A DNA stretch of 64,000 bases from Rosa chinensis (GCF_002994745.2 NC_037092.1:67493823-67557822), one strand, 5' to 3'. Shown: positions 12,101 to 22,984, numbered from the stretch's first letter. Notes: a model not told the origin generated them from the sequence alone. Made by a program: numbers and translations.

Positions 12101-13001
12101 GTGCCTCTTTGGCCTATAATGGTGAAGTTGTACACATAACCGTTGCCAGATTGTATTGGACATTGGGTAATGTATGCTGGACCATCTGCCCATCCAGTTT
12201 GAAGTTGTCGAATCCCATGCCTGCCGATTGATTATATTGAAGAAATCAGGAAGCACTCAATATATTAGATGCATGGCCCACTAGTATAATTTAAGCAAAA
12301 CACTATACACCCATATACACTTGAAATATGATACCCGGGATGAAGAGCATGTTATGAAAGTTGATGTAAAAAATTTCTTAGATAATAGTATAGATTCATT
12401 TATTACCAGTGGATGGAGATGTTGCTTTGAACATGGTTAACCACTCTAATGAGGAGGCGATCACCCTCCCTAGCAACAATTCGAGGCCCAGGAAATTGAC
12501 CGTTTACAGTTACAATGCTCTTCATGTGACACAATCTTGTCACATTTTTCATTTGGATCTACAAATTAAGTCATTCCAAAATGTCAAAAGAAGCCTAGAA
12601 AAAAAATGCATGAGAGTTGAAGTTGAGTTATATAATTGAATAATTCTGACAAGAGATTAGTTCACATATCAAATAATCAATATTAGATACATATTGGGAC
12701 TTTCACTTATATTGCCTTTGTCAATCTGAATAATGTGTTCTAACAAGAATCCATCAAATTGATTCAAAATGACAGTTCAAGAATATATCATAATAACACC
12801 ATCTCCTACGACAGAAATCTAAAACATGCATGCATGTACATATATATAGAAATATGCAATGATAGGCTTCGTTACATGCAATGCACATACATCAAACTTG
12901 TAATGTCTCGTTATGCTTGCAAGAGTCTGCTGAGGAATGAGACCCAATGTGACGAAAGAGAAAACAAAGAGCTTAATAACTGAAAGAAGAGCAACGCCCA
13001 T
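9181..13001 (-). CDS. Laccase 2 (six exons, 581 aa)
   Basis: Secreted multicopper oxidase, same architecture as laccase 1. Exons in gene order: 13001-12891, 12558-12407, 12220-11976, 11732-11604, 11088-10111, 9311-9181; exon lengths equal those of laccase 1 (111, 152, 245, 129, 978, 131). The signal peptide starts [28 protein letters not shown] and HCHLEIH copper motifs are all present and the end is [10 protein letters not shown]. Exon 2 reads [16 protein letters not shown], slightly unlike its relatives (usually LQN..CHTKS). Intron 5 carries an inverted-repeat element (9398-10003). A 7.8-kb LTR element begins 342 bp before the ATG and pushes the conserved upstream block to 21305-21366, so expression may differ from laccases 1 and 3. 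No coding lesion is seen. Confidence 0.95.
9398..10003. mobile_element. TIR element in intron 5 of laccase 2
   Basis: Ends are inverted repeats starting GACCTGTAAATAG followed by (G/A)CCGGATT and CGGATC, about 30 bp imperfect. Subterminal copies of ATTAACGGAT recur on both sides. This end style is common in non-autonomous hAT elements, but I find no flanking direct repeat directly at the termini, so the class is tentative. Laccase 1 lacks it in the same intron. Confidence 0.7.
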
Positions 13002-13104
13002 TTTACTTTCTCTTTTAACGTTCTTGTTGCAGAAAAATGAGAGATATGAGCTATGATGCTGCTCCAGCTAAGTGTGTGTTGAAAAAGAAGAGTTGCGACT
13101 TGTG

Positions 13105-13113
13105 TTTTATATA
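13105..13113 (-). promoter_or_regulatory. TATA box of laccase 2
   Basis: TATATAAAA on the minus strand 104 bp before the ATG. It remains on the gene side of the LTR element insertion at 13344. Confidence 0.65.
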
Positions 13114-13343
13114 GGGGCCGGGTGAGGCAAGAGCTAGTTTGGTCGATTAGGTAGTCATGAAATTTGAAGTAGCTTATATCGAGGAGAAACGTACTGGAAG
13201 AGCGATTCCAGTGAGCTATCTTATTAATTAGGATCGAGGAAGTTGTCTGAACAACTTTAGAGTGGTGTCGAAGACAATCAATTTCTGTTGACCTCCCAGC
13301 CTTTCCTTTCAAGTCCAACCTTTTCCAAATATTTCCACGTCTC

Positions 13344-14289
13344 TGTTTGGCTCCAAAACCAGCTGGTGTGCAAACAGTCTCTTTTGGGCGAGTGGTTGCG
13401 CAGGCGTGCCAGCACCGCGGGGTGCAGTCGTTGGGGTAGTCCCGTGACCTGACTTCTTTTCAAGCGCTGTGGACGAGGAGAGCACCAACCTCGTCACAGG
13501 GTTCTTTTCTTGCCTTCCGGAGAAGGACTTCTTGCCTTACGCGGGTAAGGGCTTTGGTTGTGGTCTCTTTGCGTTCACTGAATCGATACTCAACTTGAAA
13601 GCCGAGCAGAGCAATCACTGGGAAGTTTGAGAGGAACACGGGTTTGCTAAAGCGTGACTTTAGCTTCGCTGGGTGCGAGGGCGTTACCCTTGCTTCGCTG
13701 GAAGTAACAGTGGCGGTTGTGCTCGCAGTCGGCTCCTGGGGAGACTGGGACTGGAAGTACGGTCGCCGGGTTGAACTGGTGATGCTGACAGTCGGCTCGC
13801 GAGGAGACTAGGACTGGCGGGCGGTCACCGGGTTTCAACGAGGTTGAGGGTTTGCTCCGGGGAGGCTTTGTAATCGTTGGGATTGATTGATTTGAGAGAG
13901 GTCCCTTTCTGTATCGTCTTCAGCCCCTATATATAGGCTACTGCAGATTCTCCTTCCAAATATGAATGGAATACTATATTTTAGGCCACAGTTATTGGCC
14001 TTGAATCAAATCAAAACTCTTAATAGTTTTGATAACTATCGTAGATAATAATTAATAATTATCCGCCTCTGTCGCCGCTAGAATATAGGCAAGGGTTAAT
14101 TGCATCTTAGAGTCTCAGACGTAATCTTCCTCTTGGATGCAGTGGTAGAATATGTATTAATTATATGTATATATTCTCGCGAGGACTCTTCGCGAGCACT
14201 CATATTTCCATGCAATAGACTTTAATTGCACACACACAAATATATGTCACACACGTCAGCCACGTATTGGCTTTTTCCATGCATGTAAC

Positions 14290-14337
<48 letters not shown>

Positions 14338-14777
14338 CTTGAAGCATGATTGCATGCAATTATCTCTCCCACGTCCAGCCATCCTCCATTCAAGCTTAGC
14401 TGGTGGCCCACCTTGACTTCTTCCTTAATTGATCAACCAAAGACCATAATTACATGGGAAATATATATATATCTTCAGCTGCACAACATTGATTCCTTAA
14501 TCAATAAGAGCCTCTGCTTTTACGTTTACAACCTCCCCCTTGCTCAATTTTGGTAAGCAAACCAACTATCCTTAATTATCAAATATATGATAATTAATGG
14601 TATATCAAGGAATATTCAGATTTGCTTCAAAATCGCTTGGCCTCCAAGTAGGCTTTATTTATGTTCTAAACAATATATTCCGAGCTTCTAGAAAATATAT
14701 TGCTTGGGCCACGGATATTGGCCCGGATTTCGTCGAGTCCCTCTTATCGGGAAAAAATGTTATTTTGGGCTCAAACA
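13344..14777 (-). repeat. 3' LTR of the 7.8-kb element
   Basis: Left copy, 1434 bp, 3' in element orientation. Contains an (AT)n run near 14293-14334 and three GCCAC..TGGC hairpin motifs. Confidence 0.93.
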
Positions 14778-14791
14778 TTGCCCCCCAGACC
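14778..14791 (-). other. Polypurine tract of the 7.8-kb element
   Basis: Minus strand GGTCTGGGGGGCAA abuts the 3' LTR, where plus-strand DNA synthesis would be primed. Confidence 0.7.
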
Positions 14792-17439
14792 TCGAAGTCA
14801 AAGTTCCCCGTTTTGACTGAAGAGGTCTTGAGTCAATACTAACCTTGCAATAAGTTGTTCTAAAGCCACTTGCATTGGCTTAAATGAAAACTGATAATTC
14901 AACAGACCTCAATTGCTAGGTCGTGAAACTTGAATGACATTAAGTCATCTTGACGAACAGTGAGATAGCTCATAATCAAAACGGCACATTACCTGATTGA
15001 TAATCATGTGATGAACATGAATACCTGGCACTTTGATCACAAATGATATTAACTATCTCTGATGAATTTCCACCTTTCGCGAAATATGTTATGTCTAAAA
15101 ATAGAGGCCACATATACTGGCCTTGTTGGATATATACTCATCTTTTGTGCCTATGTTCTGACCACAATATTAGCCTAGAAAGACATGATCACATCGAGCA
15201 TTGATGTAGGCCTAATAGTCGCATGAGACGAGTTACCAAGTGTGTAGGAGCTTCCCTTAGTTTATTTCTGAAGAAAATAATAAATGCTTGCTCAAGTAAC
15301 CGTCATTGGCATGAACCATTTGCATCTCTGACAGTTTTGGAATTTGGATATGACAACAGAGGGCCACATGTACTGGCCTTGAATATTGGAAAACACATTC
15401 ATGTCATGTGGATGAATCACAATCTCATACAGCATGGAGGCAACCAGTTATGCCCCCTCCCGGTGTTAGGAGACATATATCTTAATCATGCAATGCTAAG
15501 ACCATCAACCATGAATAGTCAAGACTAGCATATGCAGCGATCAAACCGAGCTAGCGTCATGTCTAACTAAATCTTGCCCATAATGTGCAGCAGCCTCAGA
15601 CTAAGCCACTTATTAGAAACTACTTTCTTTCAATAGCATGATTTCATGCTTAGGTCACAAGACTTGATGCAGCTGTGGTGTACTTGCTTCAAACCATCAG
15701 TAAATCACATGGAGAATGTGATAACTAGCCTACTGTTGCATCTTGTACCTAAGCACCATGGAACAACAAATTGCCAAATCATCAACTTCAGCCTCATGCC
15801 CGAAAGAATCTTGGCCTCTAATCAGTATCAGTGAGCATGTAGCAATGCCTTCCTCATGGGCTTTGTTGCTTCCAACCAGTATATACAAAGTATGTATAAC
15901 ACTCAATCATATTCTTTTCACCACTTCATATGTAGCTCTCAAGAAGGGATGATGACCAAGCAACTTAATTAATTATCGAAACCTCAGCCAGCTTGATGCC
16001 CACATGATCCATCCCTTTAGCTCGTCAACCTGCTGCGCATGTCTCCTCTGCTGCTTCGTACATGATTGAATGCTTCTTGAATTGATTATATACTTCTTAT
16101 AAAGCCACTCAGTAGACATTCCAATATATATATAAGGCGAAAAACCACAAGTTGGCTCTGCAACTCTGAAACCTGCAAGAGGATCAGAGCTACGCAATGT
16201 CCTTCTCTCTGCAAATCAATGTATATTGCCACTATAATTGGCATTAAATCATCTCACAAAGTAAAATCTTTGCAAAATTTCATGCCACAAGTGTTGGCCT
16301 GGGTGATACTAAGACACTCAAACGAGTCTTAATTAAAATCATACCACAGAATTTTGAAATCCCTACCCCATATATACATACCCAAGTGTATAATATTCGA
16401 ATATATTTTTCTAGGAACTTAAAATTTCAGCAATCATGATTGAAGAACATGACCTGTCTTCGTCTAAGCAGGACTTTGTGTTCCCCCCCAGCCCGCAGTC
16501 TTGTGCACTTCATTGCATGGTCCCCAAACTTTCAGGAATGCCAATAACAGAGACCAAAGCACCATATATCCCTGACAATTGTAACCTGGCTCTGTATTCA
16601 AAGCTCTTGGTGACTATGAAGCCCTGCAGTATTGAAAGCAAAACAACAAAACCATGGAAAGTAAATGTTGTTATTTGCACAGCCACAGAATTTGGCTTGA
16701 GGAAAGATGGTGCTTTCTTCATGTAGGCAACTAGGCATATGATACTCGTCTCATATATGATAATTAATAATTATCTCAAGCTCGTTCCTCATCACTTACT
16801 GCATATGACCTTTCTGAACAAATATTCAAAATAATTCAACTGCTGCCAAGAACTCCTATCGACTTCTTCTTTGCTCAGTAAGTGGCGTTTGCTCTGGTAT
16901 TTCTTGGAACCACAGAGCAAGCTTTCATAAATCCTCGAACAACTTATTTAAGGCCACAGGGAACGGCCCTAGGCAATATTAAGACACTCAAAGTCTTAAT
17001 CTCGTCAACTCTGGTGCTGAGAATACTGCAGGACCCAGTCACCCAAAGAAAAATTGAAAGATACCAATCCCCTGATGCCCCCCAAGTCTGCTCTGCACGT
17101 CATCTTCATAGAAAATTTCTCTCAGGCATTACATCAAACACCTTCTGTGCATATTTCAGATTCTCAGATTTTTGATGAAAGCTCAAGAGAATAGCCCACA
17201 GAAGATCAATTTATCATCGCAGAAGACCACCAACGACTATTGCCCGGAAATTGAACTTGATCTTCGCAGCAGCAGTGGAAGACTAACCTGATTGGGTATG
17301 GAACCTTCTGCAACCCGACTTAGCTACATCGACGTCTGCCACTGGGATCGGCATCCATCCATTTAGCAGCCCTTAGATCGCCTTCACTTCAGAGTGAATC
17401 TTGTTGGAGAATGTCTGGCGAAACTCGCTGGCGAAGCCC
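14792..17439. other. Non-coding internal region of the 7.8-kb element
   Basis: No long ORF on either strand. It carries several copies of a short inverted-repeat motif, GCCAC-N(4-7)-TGGC (for example 14864-14880, 15105-15123, 15361-15379, 16284-16298, 16681-16697, 16951-16970). Short plus-strand ORFs here lack any recognisable domain. Confidence 0.7.
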
Positions 17440-17965
17440 AGGCGATGTACATCAGCGAACCCTGCCGTCGTGGCCGTTCGCTCGCAGCCATTCCCTCGCG
17501 GCCAGTCGCTCATGCCTTCGCTAGCGGCCATCTCTTCACGGCCACTTGTTTTCGATCGCGGCCATCTCTCCGCTCTCGCGGTCATTCGCTCGCGGCCCCG
17601 AGCTCTTCACGGTCGCTTGCTTATAGCCAGTCGCTTCCGCTCGCGGCCAGTCCTCTGCGGTCACTCGCTTGTGTGGTCGCTTGCCTTCGCTCGTGGGGAA
17701 TTGGCTTCGCGGCCGCTCGCTTTCGCTCGCGGCCACTTGCTTATCGGTCGCTTGCTCATAGTTTCGCTCGCTGCCATTTCTTTCGCGGCCACTCGCTTGC
17801 GGCCAGTCTTCGCGGTCGTCTGCTTTCGCTCATTTCCTTGCGAGCGCTCGCTTCACCGCTGATGTCCTCGCGACCATCTCGCTTAGCGGCCATCTGCTCG
17901 CGGCCCTCGCGCCCCTCGCGGCCGCTTGCTTTCGCTCGCGGCCAGTTGCTCGCCCTTGGCGGTCG
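17440..17965. repeat. GC-rich degenerate tandem repeat (TCGCTCGCGGCCA-type)
   Basis: About 0.5 kb built from variants of CTCGCGGCCA and TTGCTTTCGCTCGCGGCCA spaced roughly 15-25 bp apart. It contrasts sharply with the AT-rich DNA around it and is followed by a T-rich tract (18000-18058). Long ORFs crossing it in several frames are low-complexity artefacts. Confidence 0.8.
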
Positions 17966-18124
17966 CTGATACGCCGCACTCTCTTTTTGTATTTTCTTCT
18001 CTCTTTTTTTTTTATTTTTTTTTATTTTTTTATTTTTTTATTTTTTATTTTTTTTTTTAACTAAAAGAAAGATGCAAACTAAAAAATTAGAAGCAAATAA
18101 AGAGGCTATCATCAGTGCGTTTGG

Positions 18125-19672
18125 CTAACCTCTAGAAGGCCACGGGGGAGGCCATCTATGCCTCACTCCAAGCTCCGATGCATCAAAATTTATGGCATGA
18201 AAATCCCTCTCGCGGGAGCTTGGAAGAAAATAACAAAGATACTTCGCGTCGAAAACTTGGAAGAAATTTGGCTCGTAGAAGGAGTAGTATTGCCCCCCAA
18301 GTATCTTTGTTGGTTGACGAAGCATGATCTTCAATTGCAATTTTGGAGATGACGTTGTCCCAAGATCGGCTTTGTCGCCAACTACCATGTCATAAAACAT
18401 GGTGTCTTTAGAATAAGCCACAGATTGGCTATTGTATTTGACCACTTGTTCAAGGCATTTGAACCGCTGCATATGATTTTTGGAACCAATAATTAAATTA
18501 TAATTATCATCATATTCATCATAGATTGGCTCTGTGTCAAGACTGCACTTGGGGTCACCGAATCCTTCTTTACAAATCTCAAAGCCACTGACTGGCCTTG
18601 AAACATATATGAAGATCTTCAAATTGAATTGATTAATAAAGCCACAGATTGGCTTCTCAAGACCAAAACATAATTGATAATCAAGTTGGCCATGATTGTG
18701 ATCACTCTTACCATGACGTCCAGCAACAAGACCAAAGCAAGATTGATGATGATAAGGTGGACCATGCTTTAATTGATAATTATGTTGATCATGCTCTTGA
18801 CCCTTTGCATGGCCATGACGTCCAGCAACCATATAACAACTTAATTCATAATTAAGTTGATTGTGGCTTTGATTACCTTGGTCATGATGACGTTCAGGAG
18901 CAAGGCCATAATTAAATTGATCATACAGCTGCTTCTGGTTATTAGGGGGGTGAACCTGGACAATATCATGCCCCCCATGCATCTGATCAATAGCCACGTA
19001 TTTGGCTTGATCAGTGGAGAAATCATATATTTGTTCTGAGACAATTATATTGTCAGAGGAACAATCTTGTTGACCATCTTCTCCATGCAAAGCCTCTATG
19101 TAAGGCTGTGATTCACCAGTGAGATCCTTAGGTTGATTGCCACCTATAGGCAATTCAGTCTCAAAAACCACCTCTTTGCATGCAGGTTCTAATTTGCTTT
19201 GATGTGAACTGACCTGAGTAGCCAAGATGGAATCTTCCTTGCGCGAGGTCGCGAACTCCGATGAGGTATGATTGTTTTGGCTCGCGATGGCGTTCAAAAT
19301 TGTCTTATGACGCTCATCCTGTTTAGCAGCGATGGTTATAGCTTGCGCCTTCAAGGCACCCTCTGTTCGTGTAACCTGCTGCCTGGTACTCTCCGCGTAT
19401 AGAGTCATACGCTGCTCAAACTCGCGGCGGAGCCTTTCTGATTTTGCAGTTTCTCTGGCAAGATCCACGTCCATCTTCTTGCGATGGTTCTCGACATTCT
19501 CCATAAGGATCGCGAGTGTCTCCTCGAAGGTCGCTCCTTCCGGGATAGGCTTCGAAACAAAAGCCTCTTCTGTTGTAATGTCGTCATTGGTGGCAACATT
19601 GGCCATATTTTCACTAAAGGAATCTCCTTTGGTAAAGATTTTCCTCTGGCATCCCAATGATGGTGAATACAA
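18125..19672 (-). CDS. Gag-position ORF of the 7.8-kb element (515 aa)
   Basis: Uninterrupted frame just inside the primer-site side of the element, where gag sits. A second possible start at 19604-19606 would give a protein beginning MANVATND. Residues about 45-130 are charged and heptad-like (EETLAILMENVENHRKKMD), suggesting a coiled coil. The middle has imperfect repeats rich in His, Gln and Tyr around the sequence VAGRHG (two clear copies). I see no CCHC zinc knuckle, protease or polymerase motif, so a standard Gag is not shown. It may help package or mobilise the element in trans, or may be a remnant of captured sequence. The intact frame fits the very young LTRs. Confidence 0.65.
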   Translation of the reverse strand: MYSPSLGCQRKIFTKGDSFSENMANVATNDDITTEEAFVSKPIPEGATFEETLAILMENVENHRKKMDVDLARETAKSERLRREFEQRMTLYAESTRQQVTRTEGALKAQAITIAAKQDERHKTILNAIASQNNHTSSEFATSRKEDSILATQVSSHQSKLEPACKEVVFETELPIGGNQPKDLTGESQPYIEALHGEDGQQDCSSDNIIVSEQIYDFSTDQAKYVAIDQMHGGHDIVQVHPPNNQKQLYDQFNYGLAPERHHDQGNQSHNQLNYELSCYMVAGRHGHAKGQEHDQHNYQLKHGPPYHHQSCFGLVAGRHGKSDHNHGQLDYQLCFGLEKPICGFINQFNLKIFIYVSRPVSGFEICKEGFGDPKCSLDTEPIYDEYDDNYNLIIGSKNHMQRFKCLEQVVKYNSQSVAYSKDTMFYDMVVGDKADLGTTSSPKLQLKIMLRQPTKILGGQYYSFYEPNFFQVFDAKYLCYFLPSSRERDFHAINFDASELGVRHRWPPPWPSRG

Positions 19673-19683
19673 AAGACTCTAGC

Positions 19684-19707
19684 TTGGTCCCACTGGGCGT
19701 GCCAAAA
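19684..19707 (-). other. Primer-binding-site region of the 7.8-kb element
   Basis: Minus strand TTTTGGCACGCCCAGTGGGA follows the 5' LTR directly. The TGG start fits pairing with a tRNA 3' CCA; the tRNA is not assigned. Confidence 0.65.
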
Positions 19708-20653
19708 TGTTTGGCTCCAAAACCAGCTGGTGTGCAAACAGTCTCTTTTGGGCGAGTGGTTGCGCAGGCGTGCCAGCACCGCGGGGTGCAGTCGTTGGGG
19801 TAGTCCCGTGACCTGACTTCTTTTCAAGCGCTGTGGACGAGGAGAGCACCAACCTCGTCACAGGGTTCTTTTCTTGCCTTCCGGAGAAGGACTTCTTGCC
19901 TTACGCGGGTAAGGGCTTTGGTTGTGGTCTCTTTGCGTTCACTGAATCGATACTCAACTTGAAAGCCGAGCAGAGCAATCACTGGGAAGTTTGAGAGGAA
20001 CACGGGTTTGCTAAAGCGTGACTTTAGCTTCGCTGGGTGCGAGGGCGTTACCCTTGCTTCGCTGGAAGTAACAGTGGCGGTTGTGCTCGCAGTCGGCTCC
20101 TGGGAAGACTGGGACTGGAAGTACGGTCGCCGGGTTGAACTGGTGATGCTGACAGTCGGCTCGCGAGGAGACTAGGACTGGCGGGCGGTCACCGGGTTTC
20201 AACGAGGTTGAGGGTTTGCTCCGGGGAGGCTTTGTAATCGCTGGGATTGATTGATTTGAGAGAGGTCCCTTTCTGTATCGTCTTCAGCCCCTATATATAG
20301 GCTACTGCAGATTCTCCTTCCAAATATGAATGGAATACTATATTTTAGGCCACAGTTATTGGCCTTGAATCAAATCAAAACTCTTAATAGTTTTGATAAC
20401 TATCGTAGATAATAATTAATAATTATCCGCCTCTGTCGCCGCTAGAATATAGGCAAGGGTTAATTGCATCTTAGAGTCTCAGACGTAATCTTCCTCTTGG
20501 ATGCAGTGGTAGGATATGTATTAATTATATGTATATATTCTCGCGAGGACTCTTCGCGAGCACTCATATTTCCATGCAATAGACTTTAATTGCACACACA
20601 CAAATATATGTCACACACGTCAGCCACGTATTGGCTTTTTCCATGCATGTAAC

Positions 20654-20689
<36 letters not shown>

Positions 20690-21131
20690 CTTGAAGCATG
20701 ATTGCATGCAATTATCTCTCCCACGTCCAGCCATCCTCCATTCAAGCTTAGCTGGTGGCCCACCTTGACTTCTTCCTTAATTGATCAACCAAAGACCATA
20801 ATTACATGGGAAATATATATATATATCTTCAGCTGCACAACATTGATTCCTTAATCAATAAGAGCCTCTGCTTTTACGTTTACAACCTCCCCCTTGCTCA
20901 ATTTTGGTAAGCAAACCAACTATCCTTAATTATCAAATATATGATAATTAATGGTATATTAAGGAATATTCAGATTTGCTTCAAAATCGCTTGGCCTCCA
21001 AGTAGGCTTTATTTATGTTCTAAACAATATATTCCGAGCTTCTAGAAAATATATTGCTTGGGCCACGGATATTGGCCCGGATTTCGTCGAGTCCCTCTTA
21101 TCGGGAAAAAATGTTATTTTGGGCTCAAACA
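19708..21131 (-). repeat. 5' LTR of the 7.8-kb element
   Basis: Right copy, 1424 bp, 5' in element orientation, nearly identical to the left copy. The AT run is shorter here. Confidence 0.93.
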
Positions 21132-21136
21132 GTCTC

Positions 21137-21861
21137 CATGTACCTTTTGAGCTCAAAGTGGAAGTGATTTTGACTTGCAGATTTCCAGGGTTAATTAACT
21201 ACATGCCATCTACCACAAGTCTCCGAGAAGAGGCATGGAAAAGGGAAAGGGAAATACAACTATTTGCAGGCTATCAAGGACACAGATAAGTAAGGAAATC
21301 AAGGAATTCTGTGAAGCATACTTGGGACCAGGGCTTGTCCCTGTCAGCAGTGTAGGTGTAACAAGCGCGCCATATTTTGAAATCTCACCAAATTTGAGTT
21401 CTAAAGTGAACGTTCAAAGAGATTATAAAGAGACAGAGATTATATTACTATTCGATCAATATTTAAGAGATTCTTTTTTCTTGTACATCTAAACGATCTC
21501 ACGTCGGAACGGAAAATTCTAATTTACCTACTTGTATGTTATTCATACATTTACATATATGACAACAAATTTGTTATCATTATGGCAACATGAGTTATTT
21601 TTTGGGTAATCTTAGTTCTGTTTGAAGTTTGTGAATAATTGATTGTTAATGTTGTAAACTTGCAATTTTGGCCTATTAGATGTAAATAGTGTTAACGGAG
21701 GCTCTAGGCTTAACTTCAACTAAACAAACACTCCATTGAGCAAGAAATGCTCTTGCATGCTAAAGAGACGAAGGGAACCAAAGACTCAGCCACTACTAAA
21801 CTCCACTAGTCGGCACCTGGAGAAGGGGATCGAAGATCTCATAACCGATCGATAAGCTGCC
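21137..21861. other. Displaced upstream region of laccase 2
   Basis: Continues the laccase 2 promoter beyond the LTR element; similar to 6565-6790 before laccase 1. It includes a conserved 60-bp block at 21305-21366 (GGACCAGGGCTTGTCCCTGT). An 85-codon plus-strand frame here is judged non-coding. Confidence 0.6.
21305..21366. promoter_or_regulatory. Conserved block of laccase 2, displaced by the LTR element
   Basis: Same block as at 6671-6734 and 53981-54042. Before the insertion it would have lain about 0.5 kb from the ATG; it is now more than 8 kb away. Confidence 0.45.
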
Positions 21862-22984
21862 TAGGCCTGGGCTCGGGTCGGGTCGGGCCCGAAATTTGGT
21901 GAAACCGAGACCGAGCCCGAAACAATCGGTTCGGGCCGGTTCGGGCTTTTTCAAAAGTGAAACCCGATAGAAACCGATCCCAAACTGGCCGGTTCGGTCT
22001 TTGGGCTTTTTGGGCCCAAATTCCCAGCTTTATCTGCAAGTTCAATAATGTGCAAAATATACCCAAAATTCGGTAAGAGGTGAGGTTTGAACCGCCGACC
22101 TCTAACACGAAAGTATTACTCCCAACCACTAGAGTACAAGATGCTCTTGACATTGTGGCTGCAAAGTTTATATTTATTTTCTCCTAGGCTGCTTTTCTTG
22201 GTTGCGGAGACCAAGAAAGTGGAGACAACTTTCTTTTCTTTCCTTTCTTTTCTTTTCTTCTCCTCCCTTCCACCCGTCCTTTCTTTTCTTCTTCTCCTTG
22301 GTAGTTGCAGCAACTTGTCTTTTGTTTAATGCTTGGGAGGCAGCTTTTCTTGGTGGTGGGAGACAACTGACAACTTTTCTTTTCTTTTCTTTTCTTCTCC
22401 TCCACTTCCACCCGGTCCTTTCTTTTCTTAGCTGCAGCAATTCCCATTATGTAGTTTCTATTTACCATATATTCATCAAATCAACACCATAGATCATCCT
22501 CACCGAAAACCCATAATCCCCAGATTCTTTCTTCAGTTCCTTCCTCTTCCTCGTCTTTCATCAACTGCAAAATACTCTCATCTTTCTTCTAGTTCATTCT
22601 TCATCAATCTACTTCGATCTACTGCAATCTCAAGCTCAAGAGGCCATCAAGAAAAGCCGGGGCAGCATGGGAGAGAAGAGGAGTGAGGATGAGATTGATG
22701 ATCCTAAGCTTAAAGAGTTTTTGCAGGTGATCCAACCTAGGATAGCAGAAGAGAGAGCAGAGGAAGAAGGGGAATGAAGAAAGAGCAGAGCAGAAGGATG
22801 ATTCAGTCCGTATCGGTCTTTCGGTCCCAAAAAATATCAAGCCCGAGACCGACCCGATAAATTGTAATTCGGGTCGGGCTTTGCACCGAACCGGAATTTT
22901 CCAATACAAAACCGAACCGAATCGGGCTTTTTTGATCGGTTCGGGCCGGGTTCTCGGGTTTTCGGGTCCACACGCCCAGCCCTA
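21862..22984. mobile_element. Non-autonomous hAT-like element
   Basis: Flanked by an exact 8-bp duplication AAGCTGCC (21854-21861 and 22985-22992). Ends are imperfect inverted repeats, TAGGCCTGGGC and TAGGGCTGGGC, followed by CGGGTCGGG-type subterminal repeats on both sides. There is no transposase. Inside are two related pyrimidine-rich segments (about 22190-22310 and 22340-22430) and a short gene-like piece at 22667-22777. Confidence 0.85.
22667..22777 (+). pseudogene. Gene fragment inside the hAT-like element
   Basis: A 36-codon frame begins MGEKRSEDEIDDPKLKEFLQ and continues VIQPRI before a Glu-rich tail and TGA. The (D/E)DPKLKEFLQVxQPR string resembles a linker in multiple RNA-binding-domain proteins of the RBM19/MRD1 type, but I cannot confirm this without a search. 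Untranslated-leader-like pyrimidine DNA precedes it. Most likely a host exon copied into the element. Confidence 0.4.

Larger units (their letters stand above)
13344..21131 (-). mobile_element. Non-autonomous LTR retrotransposon (LARD-like), 7.8 kb
   Basis: Two long direct repeats (13344-14777 and 19708-21131) begin TGTTTGGCTCC and end GCTCAAACA. They are flanked by a 5-bp duplication, GTCTC (13339-13343 and 21132-21136). Orientation is minus: next to the right LTR the minus strand reads TTTTGGCACGCCCAGTGGGA (tRNA primer-site region), and next to the left LTR it reads GGTCTGGGGGGCAA (polypurine tract). No reverse transcriptase, integrase or protease is seen; one ORF sits in the gag position. 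By eye the LTRs differ by four substitutions plus AT-repeat length, so insertion is recent. The paralogous site before laccase 1 (6560-6564) is empty. Confidence 0.95.

Noticed and set aside
17394..17969. Plus-strand ORFs of 191 and 153 codons
   Set aside because: Overlapping frames through the GCGGCCA tandem repeat; low-complexity Arg/Ser/Ala composition in every frame.
21235..21492. 85-codon plus-strand ORF
   Set aside because: Lies in the laccase 2 upstream region homologous to non-coding promoter DNA of laccases 1 and 3.
22080..22150. tRNA gene on the minus strand
   Set aside because: Has a B-box-like GGTTCAAACC and a TCTAGTGG phrase, but no acceptor stem pairs; probably a tRNA-derived piece in the hAT-like element.
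22174..22468. Lysine-rich minus-strand ORFs
   Set aside because: Antisense of pyrimidine-rich repeats in the hAT-like element.
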